Of a stretch of DNA of 64,000 bases, positions 36,249 through 45,380 are shown in pieces. Under the pieces are notes generated by a model. It was given only the letters and a program-made list of their open reading frames with translations. It was not told the DNA's origin and did no database searches. The stretch comes from Proteobacteria bacterium ST_bin11. Lineage in GTDB: Bacteria > Pseudomonadota > Gammaproteobacteria > Methylococcales > Methylomonadaceae. The stretch spans positions 61,384 through 125,383 of the forward strand of contig MSXO01000009.1 in NCBI GenBank assembly GCA_002083615.1, given 5' to 3'. Numbering within the stretch: position 1 is the stretch's first letter; the number at the start of each line of letters is the position of its first letter. Made by a program: the position numbers and the translations under genes.

Positions 36249-37843
36249 TCGAAACATCCACAGAAATCAGTCAAAAGATTCTATTTGTCGATGATGAAGC
36301 GCTATTGCTTGAAGGCCTGAAGCGACAGTTTCGGCGCGAGTTTGACATTGAGGTTGCCCAAGGCGGCGAAGCGGCATTGGCCTTGATGGCGGAATCCGCA
36401 CCGTTCGCGGTTGTGGTGTCGGACTACAACATGCCGGTGATGGACGGCATTGCCTTTTTGAACCAAATTTATAACCTCTACCCGCAAACGGTATTGATGA
36501 TGCTGACGGGTCGAGCGGAACTGAATATCGCGGTCAATGCCTTGCACGATGCTCACATTTCCCGATTTCTCAACAAGCCTTGCCCCAAGGAAGTACTCGT
36601 AGAGACATTAAACGATGGATTGGAGCAATATCGGCTGAGGATGTCGGAACACATTCTCCAAGCCCAGTTACAACAGACCAATCAACAATTAAATGCGTTG
36701 AATAATCATTTGGAAGAACTGGTGGCGCAGAAGACTTTAGCCTTGCGCTTGCAATACCAATACGTCGCCAACATGACTCAACTGAGAAGTTCCAGGGAGA
36801 TTATCGACGCCCTGATCGACAGCGTCGCGCAATTGACCCAGCTAGACGCGATCAGTTTATGGCTAAGTCCGCAGCAGGATGGAAAGTTTAGTTGTCACTA
36901 TCCCAGACACCTGGAAGCAAATACATTTAGCGTTCCCGAGGACGTCGAAGCGATCACCTATAAAACCATCAAGCTAAGACAAGTTTGGCGGCGCGGAGAC
37001 ACCAAGCCCAATGCGTTTGATCAATCATTATTCGCGGGTCAACCGCTGTTTTCCGTACCACTAGTGGGTAATAACGGTGTATTAGGCTTGTTAAACCTGG
37101 CCGGAGAGGATATTAACCTCGTCGATCAGGCTCAAGAAGCGATGATTGGCATAGCAGATGTCACCGCCACGGCACTACAGAGCCATTGGCATCGCGAGGC
37201 TTTCGAGGAAGCTCAGGACGCCATCATTACCGCCTTAGCCAAGCTTTCTGAATATCGCGATCCCGAAACCGGCGCGCATTTGCTGCGTTTGAAAAAGTAT
37301 TGCGGGATAGTCTGTGGATTTTTGGCGGAAACCGAAAAATACCGCAGCCAAATTAGCCCCATGTTTACAGAAGACCTGGTGCGCTCTTCCCCACTTCACG
37401 ACATTGGCAAAGTGGGCATTCCCGATGCGATTTTGAAAAAGCCGGGCAAATTAAGCCCCGAAGAATTTGAAATCATGAAAACCCATGCGCAAATCGGCGG
37501 CGACACCTTACGCGCGGTCTATGAGCAATATCCGTCGCAAAGCTTTATAAAATGCGGTATGGACATAGCATACTGCCACCATGAGAAATGGAACGGTCAA
37601 GGCTATCCGAAGGGTTTGGCCGGTGACGCTATTCCGTTATCAGCCAGAATTCTAGCCTTAGTAGATGTTTACGACGCGCTGACGAGCAGACGTGTTTATA
37701 AAGCGCCCTTTCCTCGCGAAAAGGCTACGGGCATCATTACTGAAGGAAGCGGTAATCACTTCGACCCAGACATCGTTACGGCGTTTTTGGCGAACGAAGA
37801 CGCGTTTTATGAGATAGCCGAACAATTCGCCGACCTGGTTTGA
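36245..37843 (+). CDS. Response regulator: receiver-GAF-like-HD-GYP phosphodiesterase
   Basis: A 532-residue protein. The receiver (about 8-125) has D60 in VVSDYNMPVMDG. A coiled-coil region follows, then a GAF-like sensory segment (about 185-305, starting REIIDALIDSVAQLTQLDAI). The HD-GYP domain is from about 325. Its motifs are intact: HDIGKVGIPDAILKKPGKL, THAQIGGDTL, CHHEKWNGQGYPKGLAG and DVYDALTSRRVYK. It would degrade cyclic di-GMP when its receiver is phosphorylated or dephosphorylated. Translationally coupled to the PP2C gene by ATGA. Confidence 0.93.
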   Translation: MIETSTEISQKILFVDDEALLLEGLKRQFRREFDIEVAQGGEAALALMAESAPFAVVVSDYNMPVMDGIAFLNQIYNLYPQTVLMMLTGRAELNIAVNALHDAHISRFLNKPCPKEVLVETLNDGLEQYRLRMSEHILQAQLQQTNQQLNALNNHLEELVAQKTLALRLQYQYVANMTQLRSSREIIDALIDSVAQLTQLDAISLWLSPQQDGKFSCHYPRHLEANTFSVPEDVEAITYKTIKLRQVWRRGDTKPNAFDQSLFAGQPLFSVPLVGNNGVLGLLNLAGEDINLVDQAQEAMIGIADVTATALQSHWHREAFEEAQDAIITALAKLSEYRDPETGAHLLRLKKYCGIVCGFLAETEKYRSQISPMFTEDLVRSSPLHDIGKVGIPDAILKKPGKLSPEEFEIMKTHAQIGGDTLRAVYEQYPSQSFIKCGMDIAYCHHEKWNGQGYPKGLAGDAIPLSARILALVDVYDALTSRRVYKAPFPREKATGIITEGSGNHFDPDIVTAFLANEDAFYEIAEQFADLV

Positions 37844-37870
37844 GCAAAACATTAAATATTTGGAAGCAAC

Positions 37871-39202
37871 GTGTTTACAGATCCAGAAGAAAAGTCCTTT
37901 ATTTTGGTCATTGATAACGGTCCAGCGCTGCGTAATCATCTTGATCAAATGTTTAACAACGACCCCAATGCATCCTTTGCGGAATCAACGGAAGACCTCA
38001 CCTATTTGATTAACGGCTGCAGCACTTGCGCGGATGGCTTAACAATCTTGAAAGAGGCCTTAGAAAACGATACCCCCTACAAAATGGTATTTGTGGAAAG
38101 CACCTTGGTAGACGGCAGTGGTCTGGAGTTAATCAGTGAGTTTTGGCAATTGGATCAAGACCTACATGCTGTGCTCTGCAGCGCCGATACTGAGCTGACC
38201 TGGCAACACATCGTCGAGACCCTAGGCGAAAGCGACCAATTGCTGATTTTGCAAAAACCATTCAGCGACCTGGAGCTGCGGCAAATCGTCCACGCCACGA
38301 TGCGCAAATGGCAGCTTGGTAAGCAATCGCAAAACGTCATGCAGTACATGGAGCAACAAATCAACTTGCGCACTCAAGCGATTGAAGAGGCCAACAAAAA
38401 CCTCCTCCAATCGGAAAAATTGGCTGCCGTGGGTCAGCTTGCGGCCGGTATCGCTCACGAGATCAATACGCCAGCCCAATATGTCGGCGATAACATCAAA
38501 GCTGTGAGCGACTTTTTCGGCAGTATCACCCGCTTGTTGAGCTATTACCGCCAGTTGTTGAACGAGCACGGCAACCGCGACTGGTTACAGCAGATTAACG
38601 AACAGGAACATAAAGAAGATTTAGGTTTTATCCTAGAAGATGCGCCACTGGCCATCGAACAGTCCCTGGAGGGCGTGGCCCAGATAGTGCGGATCGTTCA
38701 AGCGATGAAAGGTTTTTCGCACATTGGCCAAGGCAATATCAGCTCAATAAATATCAATTTAGCGCTGGAGAACACCTTGCTGGTGGCGCGCAATAGCTAC
38801 AAATACTTGGCTGACATTGAAACCCAATTTGGCGACCTTCCGACCATCGAATGCTTTCCAGGAGAATTGAATCAGGTATTCTTGAACATCATCGTCAACG
38901 CCGCGCAAGCCATTGAAGAAGCCAAAAAAGGTCGCGGAAAGATCACCATCCATACCGCAGCGACCGAAGAAGGCTTGGAAATTCGTATCAGCGACACCGG
39001 CTGCGGCATACCCGAAGCAGCTCGTGAGCGGGTATTCGATCCGTTCTTCACTACCAAGGATGTTGGAAAGGGTACTGGCCAAGGCCTGAATATCGCATAC
39101 CGCATTATTCAACAACAGCATGGCGGTTCTTTAAGCTTCACCACCGAAACAGGGGTAGGTACCACATTTATCATCCTGCTGAATCGGCAACTTCCCAAAT
39201 AG
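37871..39202 (+). CDS. Histidine kinase with degenerate receiver domain
   Basis: A 443-residue protein from a GTG with GGAAG just upstream. The N-terminal receiver-like domain (1-135) keeps the Lys of LLILQKPFS (about 129). Its phospho-acceptor position is Glu (E76 in MVFVESTLVDG), and the acidic pair is reduced to DN. It therefore probably cannot be phosphorylated or mimics the phosphorylated state. A coiled-coil leads to a kinase core with H196 in AAGIAHEINTPAQYVGDN and an ATPase domain (NQVFLNIIVNAAQAIE, DTGCGIP, GKGTGQGLNIA). No membrane helix, so it is cytosolic. Last gene of the operon. Confidence 0.92.
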   Translation: MFTDPEEKSFILVIDNGPALRNHLDQMFNNDPNASFAESTEDLTYLINGCSTCADGLTILKEALENDTPYKMVFVESTLVDGSGLELISEFWQLDQDLHAVLCSADTELTWQHIVETLGESDQLLILQKPFSDLELRQIVHATMRKWQLGKQSQNVMQYMEQQINLRTQAIEEANKNLLQSEKLAAVGQLAAGIAHEINTPAQYVGDNIKAVSDFFGSITRLLSYYRQLLNEHGNRDWLQQINEQEHKEDLGFILEDAPLAIEQSLEGVAQIVRIVQAMKGFSHIGQGNISSININLALENTLLVARNSYKYLADIETQFGDLPTIECFPGELNQVFLNIIVNAAQAIEEAKKGRGKITIHTAATEEGLEIRISDTGCGIPEAARERVFDPFFTTKDVGKGTGQGLNIAYRIIQQQHGGSLSFTTETGVGTTFIILLNRQLPK

Positions 39203-39413
39203 GATTTTCCGAGCCTATCTACCCACTAAAATCGGCAGCATAAACTCCATTTATACATTAACTTGCGCGGACCTATTGAGGCTTTAAACCGTCCAGGCGC
39301 GATGATCGTGACAGGAAGACGATGCCGTCGGCATACGACACACTAGACTAAACACCCGCACGTCTGAGACCAAGCGGTTCGCAACCAGGCAATAAACCCC
39401 TAGTTCGGCCAAC
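39203..39413. other. Intergenic region after the signalling operon
   Basis: Short stretch without a supported gene. No clear terminator or palindrome longer than six bases was seen. Confidence 0.35.
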
Positions 39414-39548
39414 CTATGCGCCGATTTGCGGAAACGTCAATACGTAATAGCTGTAGTAGACAACGACAAAAAACAATAATACATTCAAAACCTTCTCCAC
39501 CCGACTGTACTGCTCCTGTGGATATTTTTTACCATTTTTTATTCTCAT
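39414..39548 (-). CDS. Small single-span membrane protein (44 residues)
   Basis: ATG at 39548 (minus), TAG at 39414-39416, 44 residues. A perfect AGGAGG ribosome binding site lies five bases upstream. The sequence begins MRIKNGKKYPQEQYSRVEKV, followed by a hydrophobic helix VLNVLLFFVVVYYSYYVLTF and a short tail ending PQIGA. A basic, soluble N-terminus and single helix are typical of small regulatory or complex-stabilising membrane proteins. It lies downstream of the HupE genes on the same strand. Function unknown; no family recognised. Confidence 0.6.
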   Translation of the reverse strand: MRIKNGKKYPQEQYSRVEKVLNVLLFFVVVYYSYYVLTFPQIGA

Positions 39549-39655
39549 CTTGTCCTCCTGTCGCTTGAGCAATCCAAAAACCAGAGTTAGCCTGCTAATT
39601 CGCTGTCATTGTTTATCGACCTATACCCTTGCCAACCCAGGCACCATCGGCGGCA

Positions 39656-39805
39656 CTATGTATCACATAAGCCGATTTGGGATGGGATATGCGCTCGCTC
39701 AAACTCGACATAACCATCATCGTGGTGATGGTTATGATGACCTCGCTCATGCCCATCGGCCAGACACCAGCAAACCAAACTCAACGATACCGTACCGCCC
39801 TGAAC
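39656..39805 (-). other. Histidine-rich open frame, possible remnant
   Basis: Minus-strand frame open from just after a TAG to a stop at 39656-39658, about 49 codons. It carries GHERGHHNHHHDDGY, a cluster of seven His and several acidic residues. No ATG start lies in the frame; only TTG codons could start it. Being next to a HupE-like permease and near nikR, it could be a decayed or truncated metal-binding protein, but may also be chance. Not called as a gene. Confidence 0.25.
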
Positions 39806-39995
39806 CTAAAAACGCCTTCTGTGCAGAACAATTTACTTACGATTTCATTTTAGAGGGCAATGTTTAAATATTGATTAGAAACAGATTAAGAACAGATGAA
39901 GATGGCAAAACCCGTTCCTGAATCGCCATTTTTTAGCGAGGCGCGTTATCAGGCTTTGGGCGCTCTGAATGTTCAATTCTGCCGTTCACTGTCAT
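39806..39995. other. Intergenic region, nothing identified
   Basis: AT-rich stretch downstream of the HupE gene with no coding frame, hairpin or recognisable operator that I can support. Confidence 0.35.
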
Positions 39996-41102
39996 TTACA
40001 GCATAGTCCGCTCCACTAACCAGAACGCCCCCATCAGGCTTACAGCAACGGAGCCGGCTTTCAGAAACTTTTCAGCAGTCTCGACTTTATTATTCAGCCA
40101 CCAGATCATCGGCAACACGATAGCGGCGACGGCGATTTGTCCGGTTTCTATGCCCAAATTAAACGACAACAAAGGCAGTAAGATACCGGTGTCGCCGGAA
40201 GAAATGTCCATTTCCTGCAACACCCCGGCAAAACCAAAGCCGTGAATCAAACCAAAGCCGAAAGTCAGCCAGTGCCGGCCCTTGGGATGATCGCCGCGGA
40301 TGATGTTTTCCAGACCCACATAGATAATCGTCGCAGCGATGAAGGGCTCGACGAAACTGCTGGGCAATTCGATGATATTGAGTCCAGCACAGGCCAAGGT
40401 GATCGAGTGGGCTATCGTGAAAAACGTGATGATCTTCAACGCCGGCCAGAAGCTATGCGTCACCGCCAGCAGTGCAAACAAAAACAATAGGTGGTCGTAC
40501 CCGGTGACGATATGTTCGATGCCCAGCTTAAAAAAATCGCCAAACGCCGCAAACGGCGCTTGGGGGGACTCCGCTACTGCCGCGTTGGCGATTGGTAAAC
40601 TGATTTGATCATCGTGTTTGCCCAGCATTTTCTCGATCAGTGCTTTGCCGTTGGCGTCTCTGACCGTCAAATATTGCTGATGACCGTCGGGCAACAAAGC
40701 CAAAAACTTCGATTGCACCATTAGGGCGTGTTTTGGCGACCCCAAATAATGCAACTCAACCCGCGCATTATTTTGATCGTCGAAACTGACTTGCCCCGCT
40801 TCGCTAGGCAAAACGTCCTGCGTGTCGATATTCACGCGCAACTGCTGGGCGAGCAGTTTGGCAATAGTGGGCTTGGCGGCTTCGCGCTCAGCATCGCTCA
40901 CCTCCGCGTCCAAATCGCTATCCATAGGCGCAAAGGCCTCAATGTCTTGCAAGGCAAAGGTCACCTTGGCATCGATTTGCGCGGGTTTGATCGTCACATC
41001 CAGAGAGCTCAGGCCCGGTGGATGCCCAAAAACCCAGCTTGATTGGCAGATCATTAGCGCCGCAAACAGCCTTCTTCCAAGATTTATAGGTCGAAATCTC
41101 AT
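39996..41102 (-). CDS. HupE/UreJ_2-family permease with N-terminal periplasmic domain
   Basis: A 368-residue protein with a signal peptide (about 1-26, ending VFGHPPG) and an extracytoplasmic domain of about 150 residues. Six to seven membrane spans with the HupE/UreJ_2 hallmarks follow from about 190: FFKLGIEHIVTGYDHLLFLFALL, FFTIAHSITLACAGL and GFGLIHGFGFAGVLQEM. The His/Asp-rich GYDHLLFL and FTIAHS are candidate metal ligands. HupE/UreJ relatives move nickel or cobalt; specificity here is not proven. It lies 10 bases behind the TonB receptor gene, in the same direction. Confidence 0.85.
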   Translation of the reverse strand: MRFRPINLGRRLFAALMICQSSWVFGHPPGLSSLDVTIKPAQIDAKVTFALQDIEAFAPMDSDLDAEVSDAEREAAKPTIAKLLAQQLRVNIDTQDVLPSEAGQVSFDDQNNARVELHYLGSPKHALMVQSKFLALLPDGHQQYLTVRDANGKALIEKMLGKHDDQISLPIANAAVAESPQAPFAAFGDFFKLGIEHIVTGYDHLLFLFALLAVTHSFWPALKIITFFTIAHSITLACAGLNIIELPSSFVEPFIAATIIYVGLENIIRGDHPKGRHWLTFGFGLIHGFGFAGVLQEMDISSGDTGILLPLLSFNLGIETGQIAVAAIVLPMIWWLNNKVETAEKFLKAGSVAVSLMGAFWLVERTML

Positions 41103-41112
41103 CAGACTATCC

Positions 41113-43335
41113 TTAAAAATTGACCGTGATGGTGCCGCGTACCATGCGCGGCTCTACAGGGTGTTTCAGGAGGCCTGAACCTGCGACGCCGTTGGGATAG
41201 TTGTACTCATAGTTGTAGGCAATATCGTTGCTTTGCGAACCTAGGATATTGAAGATATCGATCTCGAACTTGTATTGCTTTTGCTTATAGCCCGCGCCGA
41301 GATTGACGATATTGGTATCGCCGGCCCAAACATCACCCGATTCATCCAAGGGTACGCTGCCAAAATGCCGAAAACGCATGGTGCCGAACAAGCCATTGGG
41401 CGCTTCGACAAGCGCACCGGCACTCACTACCCGGCCTACTGAATTAGGGATGAATTTGTTGGTGGCACCTTCCGGGGCTTTGTTAAATTGCGCGGTGGTC
41501 AGTGCGTAGTCGGCGTCCAGCGTCAGCCATTCGGTGGGTTTGTAATAGTTGGTAAACTCGACACCGTAACGCTGCGATTTTCCGTTGACTTCAGTGGTGC
41601 CGGCATCGCCGACGAACACCAACTCTTCGCTGGATTGCAGCCACCACAAGGCAAAAGTGCTGTTCAAACCGGGAATGATAGTAGTACGTGCACCAACCTC
41701 GCCGCCGCGCGACCAAGCAGCCGGGCGAATACGCGGACTCACTGCATTGCCGTCCGGGTCCAAATCGGTGCCGGTGACCGGGTGCACTCGCAGCGTGGTG
41801 CCCCGCGCATCGTTGGAATGGTAGCCATAACCGATATTCGCGAAATATTCCGTGTCGTACCAAGGACCGACCACCAGACTCAGTTTCGGGCTAACCATGG
41901 CTTTGCCACGACTACCCGAGTTGGCGGCATTGGTTTCGGCACTACCGCTGCCGGTGGACAGCACGTCGACGGCATTGTTAATAAAATCACCGCGCAAACC
42001 AGCGATAGTGCGAACTTTCTCGTGCCAGTGTGTGGTGTTTTTAAAATAGGTGCCTACGGTGGTCACGCCGACATTGCTCTTGCTGACGGTATTGACGATT
42101 TGCCGAGCTTCAGTTTCGTAAAGACCTAAGTCCATGATCTGGTCGTTACGAAATTGCAGGCCGATGCTGTTGTCCATCTCAAACCCGAACAGCTTGTTAT
42201 AGCGGGTATGCTCGAAATGACCACCGGTTTGCACGCGCCGTTCGGATTGCAAAATCTGGTCGCCGCCGTCGCCGCGGGTAAAACCACTGAAGTTGGAGTA
42301 CAAATTCAAATCGGTGTAGACCGCATAGATATTGGCGTCATTTTTCCAGTTATCGCCTTGGTTCCAGAAACTGCCGGAGACGCTATAACGGTTGGTCTCG
42401 CCGCCATCGGTCGGGTCCATGCTGCCGTACAAACCAATAGCGCCGCTGTCAACCGCGGCTTGCGGGATTTGATGAGTAGCAGTCCAGCTATTGGTATAGG
42501 CTTTGCCGTTGATCGCCATACCCCAATCGCCACGGTCCAGGGTATAGCGCATTTGGCCGTTGAATTTTTTAGAATCTTCCGGCACTTCCCAGACGCCATC
42601 GTACAAATTAAATTCACCCGCATACAGCAAATCGCCATCACCAACCTTATGGGATTTGGCCACCAAGGTTCGGTAAAAATCGAAGGAACCGGCGGTAAAT
42701 TTGGCGATGCCTTGATCCAGTTTATCGACGGTGAACATTTTGGCGTAACCAGCCGACGAGAAATCGCCAACTTCCGCGTAATAGGGCCCTTTACCAAACT
42801 CAACCTTTTTTACCAGTTCCGGGATGATGCTGTTGATGTCCATGTAACCCTGGCCATGGGCATGGGTGGTCATATTCATCGGGATGCCGTCCACATAGGT
42901 AGTGAAATCGGTACCGTGATCCAGATTAAAACCGCGCAAGAAGTATTGATTAGCCTTACCGGAACCGCTGTGCTGGGTAGCAACGGCGCCGGGAATCACT
43001 TCCACTAACTCGCCGTTACGCGACAGCGGACGATTTTCGAATTGCTTTTGACTGACCTCACCTTGCGAGGCCGATGCGGCGATCCCAATCAAGTTTTTGC
43101 CGCGGCCATCCTCTTCCACTTCCACCGCGCCCAGTTCTTCGGGCTCCTCCTTACTGGCTTTCGCCTTGGCCTTCGCTTTGGCCGGCTTCTCTAGCGTATC
43201 GGCAACTTCGGACTGGGCCGGTTGTTCTTGCTCTGCGCCAGGAGCGGCCTGGAGTGTTGCGCAGCTTAGACCCAAAATGATTTCCAGGGCGACAATCAAA
43301 GGTTTCTTTTTCATCATTGCAGTATACGGATTCAT
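41113..43335 (-). CDS. TonB-dependent outer-membrane receptor
   Basis: About 740 residues from the ATG at 43335, which has AAGGAG five bases upstream; the frame is open to 43374. A signal peptide (with MKKKPLIVALEIILGLSCATLQA) is followed by an alanine/lysine/glutamate-rich stretch (KAKAKAKASKEEPEELGAVEVEEDG). The plug domain has RPLSRNGELVEVIPGAVATQHSG and ANQYFLRGFNLDHGTDF. The 22-strand barrel ends in MVRGTITVNF with terminal Phe. Flanked by HupE-like permeases and near nikR, so nickel or cobalt uptake is plausible. That assignment is inference. Confidence 0.93.
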   Translation of the reverse strand: MNPYTAMMKKKPLIVALEIILGLSCATLQAAPGAEQEQPAQSEVADTLEKPAKAKAKAKASKEEPEELGAVEVEEDGRGKNLIGIAASASQGEVSQKQFENRPLSRNGELVEVIPGAVATQHSGSGKANQYFLRGFNLDHGTDFTTYVDGIPMNMTTHAHGQGYMDINSIIPELVKKVEFGKGPYYAEVGDFSSAGYAKMFTVDKLDQGIAKFTAGSFDFYRTLVAKSHKVGDGDLLYAGEFNLYDGVWEVPEDSKKFNGQMRYTLDRGDWGMAINGKAYTNSWTATHQIPQAAVDSGAIGLYGSMDPTDGGETNRYSVSGSFWNQGDNWKNDANIYAVYTDLNLYSNFSGFTRGDGGDQILQSERRVQTGGHFEHTRYNKLFGFEMDNSIGLQFRNDQIMDLGLYETEARQIVNTVSKSNVGVTTVGTYFKNTTHWHEKVRTIAGLRGDFINNAVDVLSTGSGSAETNAANSGSRGKAMVSPKLSLVVGPWYDTEYFANIGYGYHSNDARGTTLRVHPVTGTDLDPDGNAVSPRIRPAAWSRGGEVGARTTIIPGLNSTFALWWLQSSEELVFVGDAGTTEVNGKSQRYGVEFTNYYKPTEWLTLDADYALTTAQFNKAPEGATNKFIPNSVGRVVSAGALVEAPNGLFGTMRFRHFGSVPLDESGDVWAGDTNIVNLGAGYKQKQYKFEIDIFNILGSQSNDIAYNYEYNYPNGVAGSGLLKHPVEPRMVRGTITVNF

Positions 43336-43422
43336 TTCAGCTCCTTTACTGACCGTTAAAGGGTTTAAGCGCATAAAAAACAGGGACTCGGCGGAAGTGG
43401 GTTTGGGCGTACATTGCTTTCC

Positions 43423-44847
43423 TCATAAATTGAATACGTCGTTGATTTTTATTGTTATGTTTGAAACGGGAAACGCTCTATCGAGCGGTTTTACGGACAT
43501 TGCAAACGGCAAGCTAATTCGGCTTACCGGAAGCAAATGAATTCTGAAAATGCCGCCCGCAGACCTAGCGTCGGCAGTTAAGGGCGATAGAAAATTAGTA
43601 GGGCAAACCAAAATGGCGCGGGCAGAATGCCAACGAAAGTTTTGATCACAGATGGCGCAATCAGACCTGGCGTATTTGATTGTTTGGGTATGGAGATTGC
43701 CGCTATCAGGCTGGGCAAATTTCGATTGAAGATCCGACTCTTCAATGAAGGTATTCGGGGTGATGCAGGAATTTTGGAACGCTTTCGGAGCTAAAACATT
43801 AGAAACGGGCGGCGAAGTGAGACCAACGCCGTTGCTGAGCAGATGCTTGCCGGGGGTATGGTTGACATCCCGGTAATAGTGTTTGAAATCCAATCCGGCA
43901 TTAACCAGATGATCCCCGTCGAATATCGCCCTGTCCCGGCAGACCGCTAGACCCTGATCAGCCCGAGTTTTCGCAAGCGGCAAATGACCATGCTTATCGT
44001 CAGTATGGGATTCACTGCTGGGTAACCTAAACAAGCCGGAAGGACGATCAGTTTGGGAACTACTTACCTTGTTTCGACAGCCTGCCGACTCGGCGACTGG
44101 AGTTCGCTGGCGGGATAGCGCAAAACCCTCATCAACCTCAGCCGTTCGCTGCAGCGTTAGCCAAAAGGGGCTGGTATGCTGAAAATCGGCGTGTCGCACC
44201 CACTTAGCAGGCGCATTCAAGGAATCTTCAGTAAGGGGATCGTTGGATTTAGCCAAGGCCGCATTGGCAAACATGGCAGTCAACAGACAAGTGACACAGA
44301 ACACCACCAGTTTCGCGACCAAAATCCCGGCACCATGCAACAGCAAGGTTGCCAGCATGAAACCCAAGGTATATGAAATCAAACTGGCGGAGGTGGATAT
44401 TTCCTGGCCGTGCGCGTAACCGTGGAAAAACGCAAAAAAGGCCACGATCAACACGTTAACCTTGGCGCTGAATCGCACTTTACGGGTAATCAATACGCTA
44501 AACACAGCACAAGACAAAAGGATAATGCCTTCGACGCTAGGCAGAGCAATACCGGCAGCACCGGCCAAACCGCCCAGACTCATCACCCCGACGAAGGCCA
44601 GCGGCAACATCCAAATAGCCTGTCCGCGCAATTGCGCAGCCCAGATGCCCACGGCCAACATCGTCAATAAGTGATCCAGACCGATTAGCGGGTGATTAAA
44701 ACCATTACTCCAACCGATGGTATCGAAACCAATAAATTGCTTGCTCAAGAAGGCCAGCAGCAACAAAAACGGCAACCCAAACGATAGCAATAGCTTTCCG
44801 GGACTAAGTCCGGCATCGGCAAATTTGCTGGTGGGATTGGATTTCAT
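43423..44847 (-). CDS. HupE/UreJ-family permease with long unusual C-terminal tail
   Basis: The first about 200 residues are a HupE/UreJ permease: membrane spans include PLIGLDHLLTMLAVGIWAAQ, FFAFFHGYAHGQEI and SYTLGFMLATLLLHGAGI, the characteristic His/Asp motifs. Normal family length is about 190-210. Here about 270 more residues follow with no membrane segment and no domain I recognise (for example LDFKHYYRDVNHTPGKHLL). The tail has a different composition from the permease part. It may be an accidental extension after loss of the stop codon. Start is at 44847, upstream of the TonB receptor gene in the same direction. Confidence 0.75.
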   Translation of the reverse strand: MKSNPTSKFADAGLSPGKLLLSFGLPFLLLLAFLSKQFIGFDTIGWSNGFNHPLIGLDHLLTMLAVGIWAAQLRGQAIWMLPLAFVGVMSLGGLAGAAGIALPSVEGIILLSCAVFSVLITRKVRFSAKVNVLIVAFFAFFHGYAHGQEISTSASLISYTLGFMLATLLLHGAGILVAKLVVFCVTCLLTAMFANAALAKSNDPLTEDSLNAPAKWVRHADFQHTSPFWLTLQRTAEVDEGFALSRQRTPVAESAGCRNKVSSSQTDRPSGLFRLPSSESHTDDKHGHLPLAKTRADQGLAVCRDRAIFDGDHLVNAGLDFKHYYRDVNHTPGKHLLSNGVGLTSPPVSNVLAPKAFQNSCITPNTFIEESDLQSKFAQPDSGNLHTQTIKYARSDCAICDQNFRWHSARAILVCPTNFLSPLTADARSAGGIFRIHLLPVSRISLPFAMSVKPLDRAFPVSNITIKINDVFNL

Positions 44848-45380
44848 GGTGATTGTGGCAAGAATAAAAAGCTACTTAAAAACTCGGTTCAATAAAAAAT
44901 ACAAACATCAAAAATGATTACTAAACCTCTCCGAAAAGGAACCATCTGTTCCCGACGAGGCCTAGCCGTGTCAGCAAAATACCACCTTCTATCCAGCCTA
45001 GGTAACGTAAGCCCTAGACTTAGCGCTCCTTCAAGAGGGATCAGATGATACCGCAAAAATATGAAATTAAAAATTTCACGCTTAATTTAAGTATTCGCTG
45101 CGGTTTCGGCATTTTCGAGGCGCCGCGAATTCAGCCAAAACACCAGCCTAAAGTAAGCACTCACAGGGCCTGCGGCGACACGCATTAGCTGTCAAAAACC
45201 CAATTGAATTGTCCACGGCCTTCATAGAAACACTTATGAAATTTCCATTGAATCGAGTCGATCAGAAAAACCGAACTAGACATTGAGGTTAATTCTGTAT
45301 GAAAATAAAAAAAACATTCTTATTTCCATGTTCTGCAACGTCGTGCTTAGTTGCAAGACTGTCCGTGGACGAGTCGATTT
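44848..45380. other. Intergenic region between the nickel-uptake operon and nikR
   Basis: About 530 bases. A perfect inverted repeat TGAAATT-AAA-AATTTCA (45062-45078) sits in its middle. Flanking ACCGCA and TGCGGT could close a larger stem. A 50-codon plus-strand frame (45299-45451) has weak coding signs and is not called. No canonical E. coli NikR site (GTATGA-N16-TCATAC) was found, although related sites may differ in this lineage. Confidence 0.4.

Noticed and set aside
39550..39867. 105-codon plus-strand frame with HNHHRGDGYDD
   Set aside because: The His/Asp pattern arises because the opposite strand carries a His-rich stretch in near-palindromic CAT/GAT codons. The remaining translation looks random and has no ribosome binding site.
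42154..43008. 284-codon plus-strand frame over the TonB receptor gene
   Set aside because: Antisense shadow of a well-supported receptor; long only because of codon bias on the other strand.
43336..45000. Possible cobalamin riboswitch upstream of the TonB or HupE genes
   Set aside because: No B12-box-like segment (GCCACTG and its usual partner stems) was found on the minus strand.
44848..45380. Canonical NikR operator GTATGA-N16-TCATAC
   Set aside because: No match found by eye; only an unrelated palindrome TGAAATT/AATTTCA is present.
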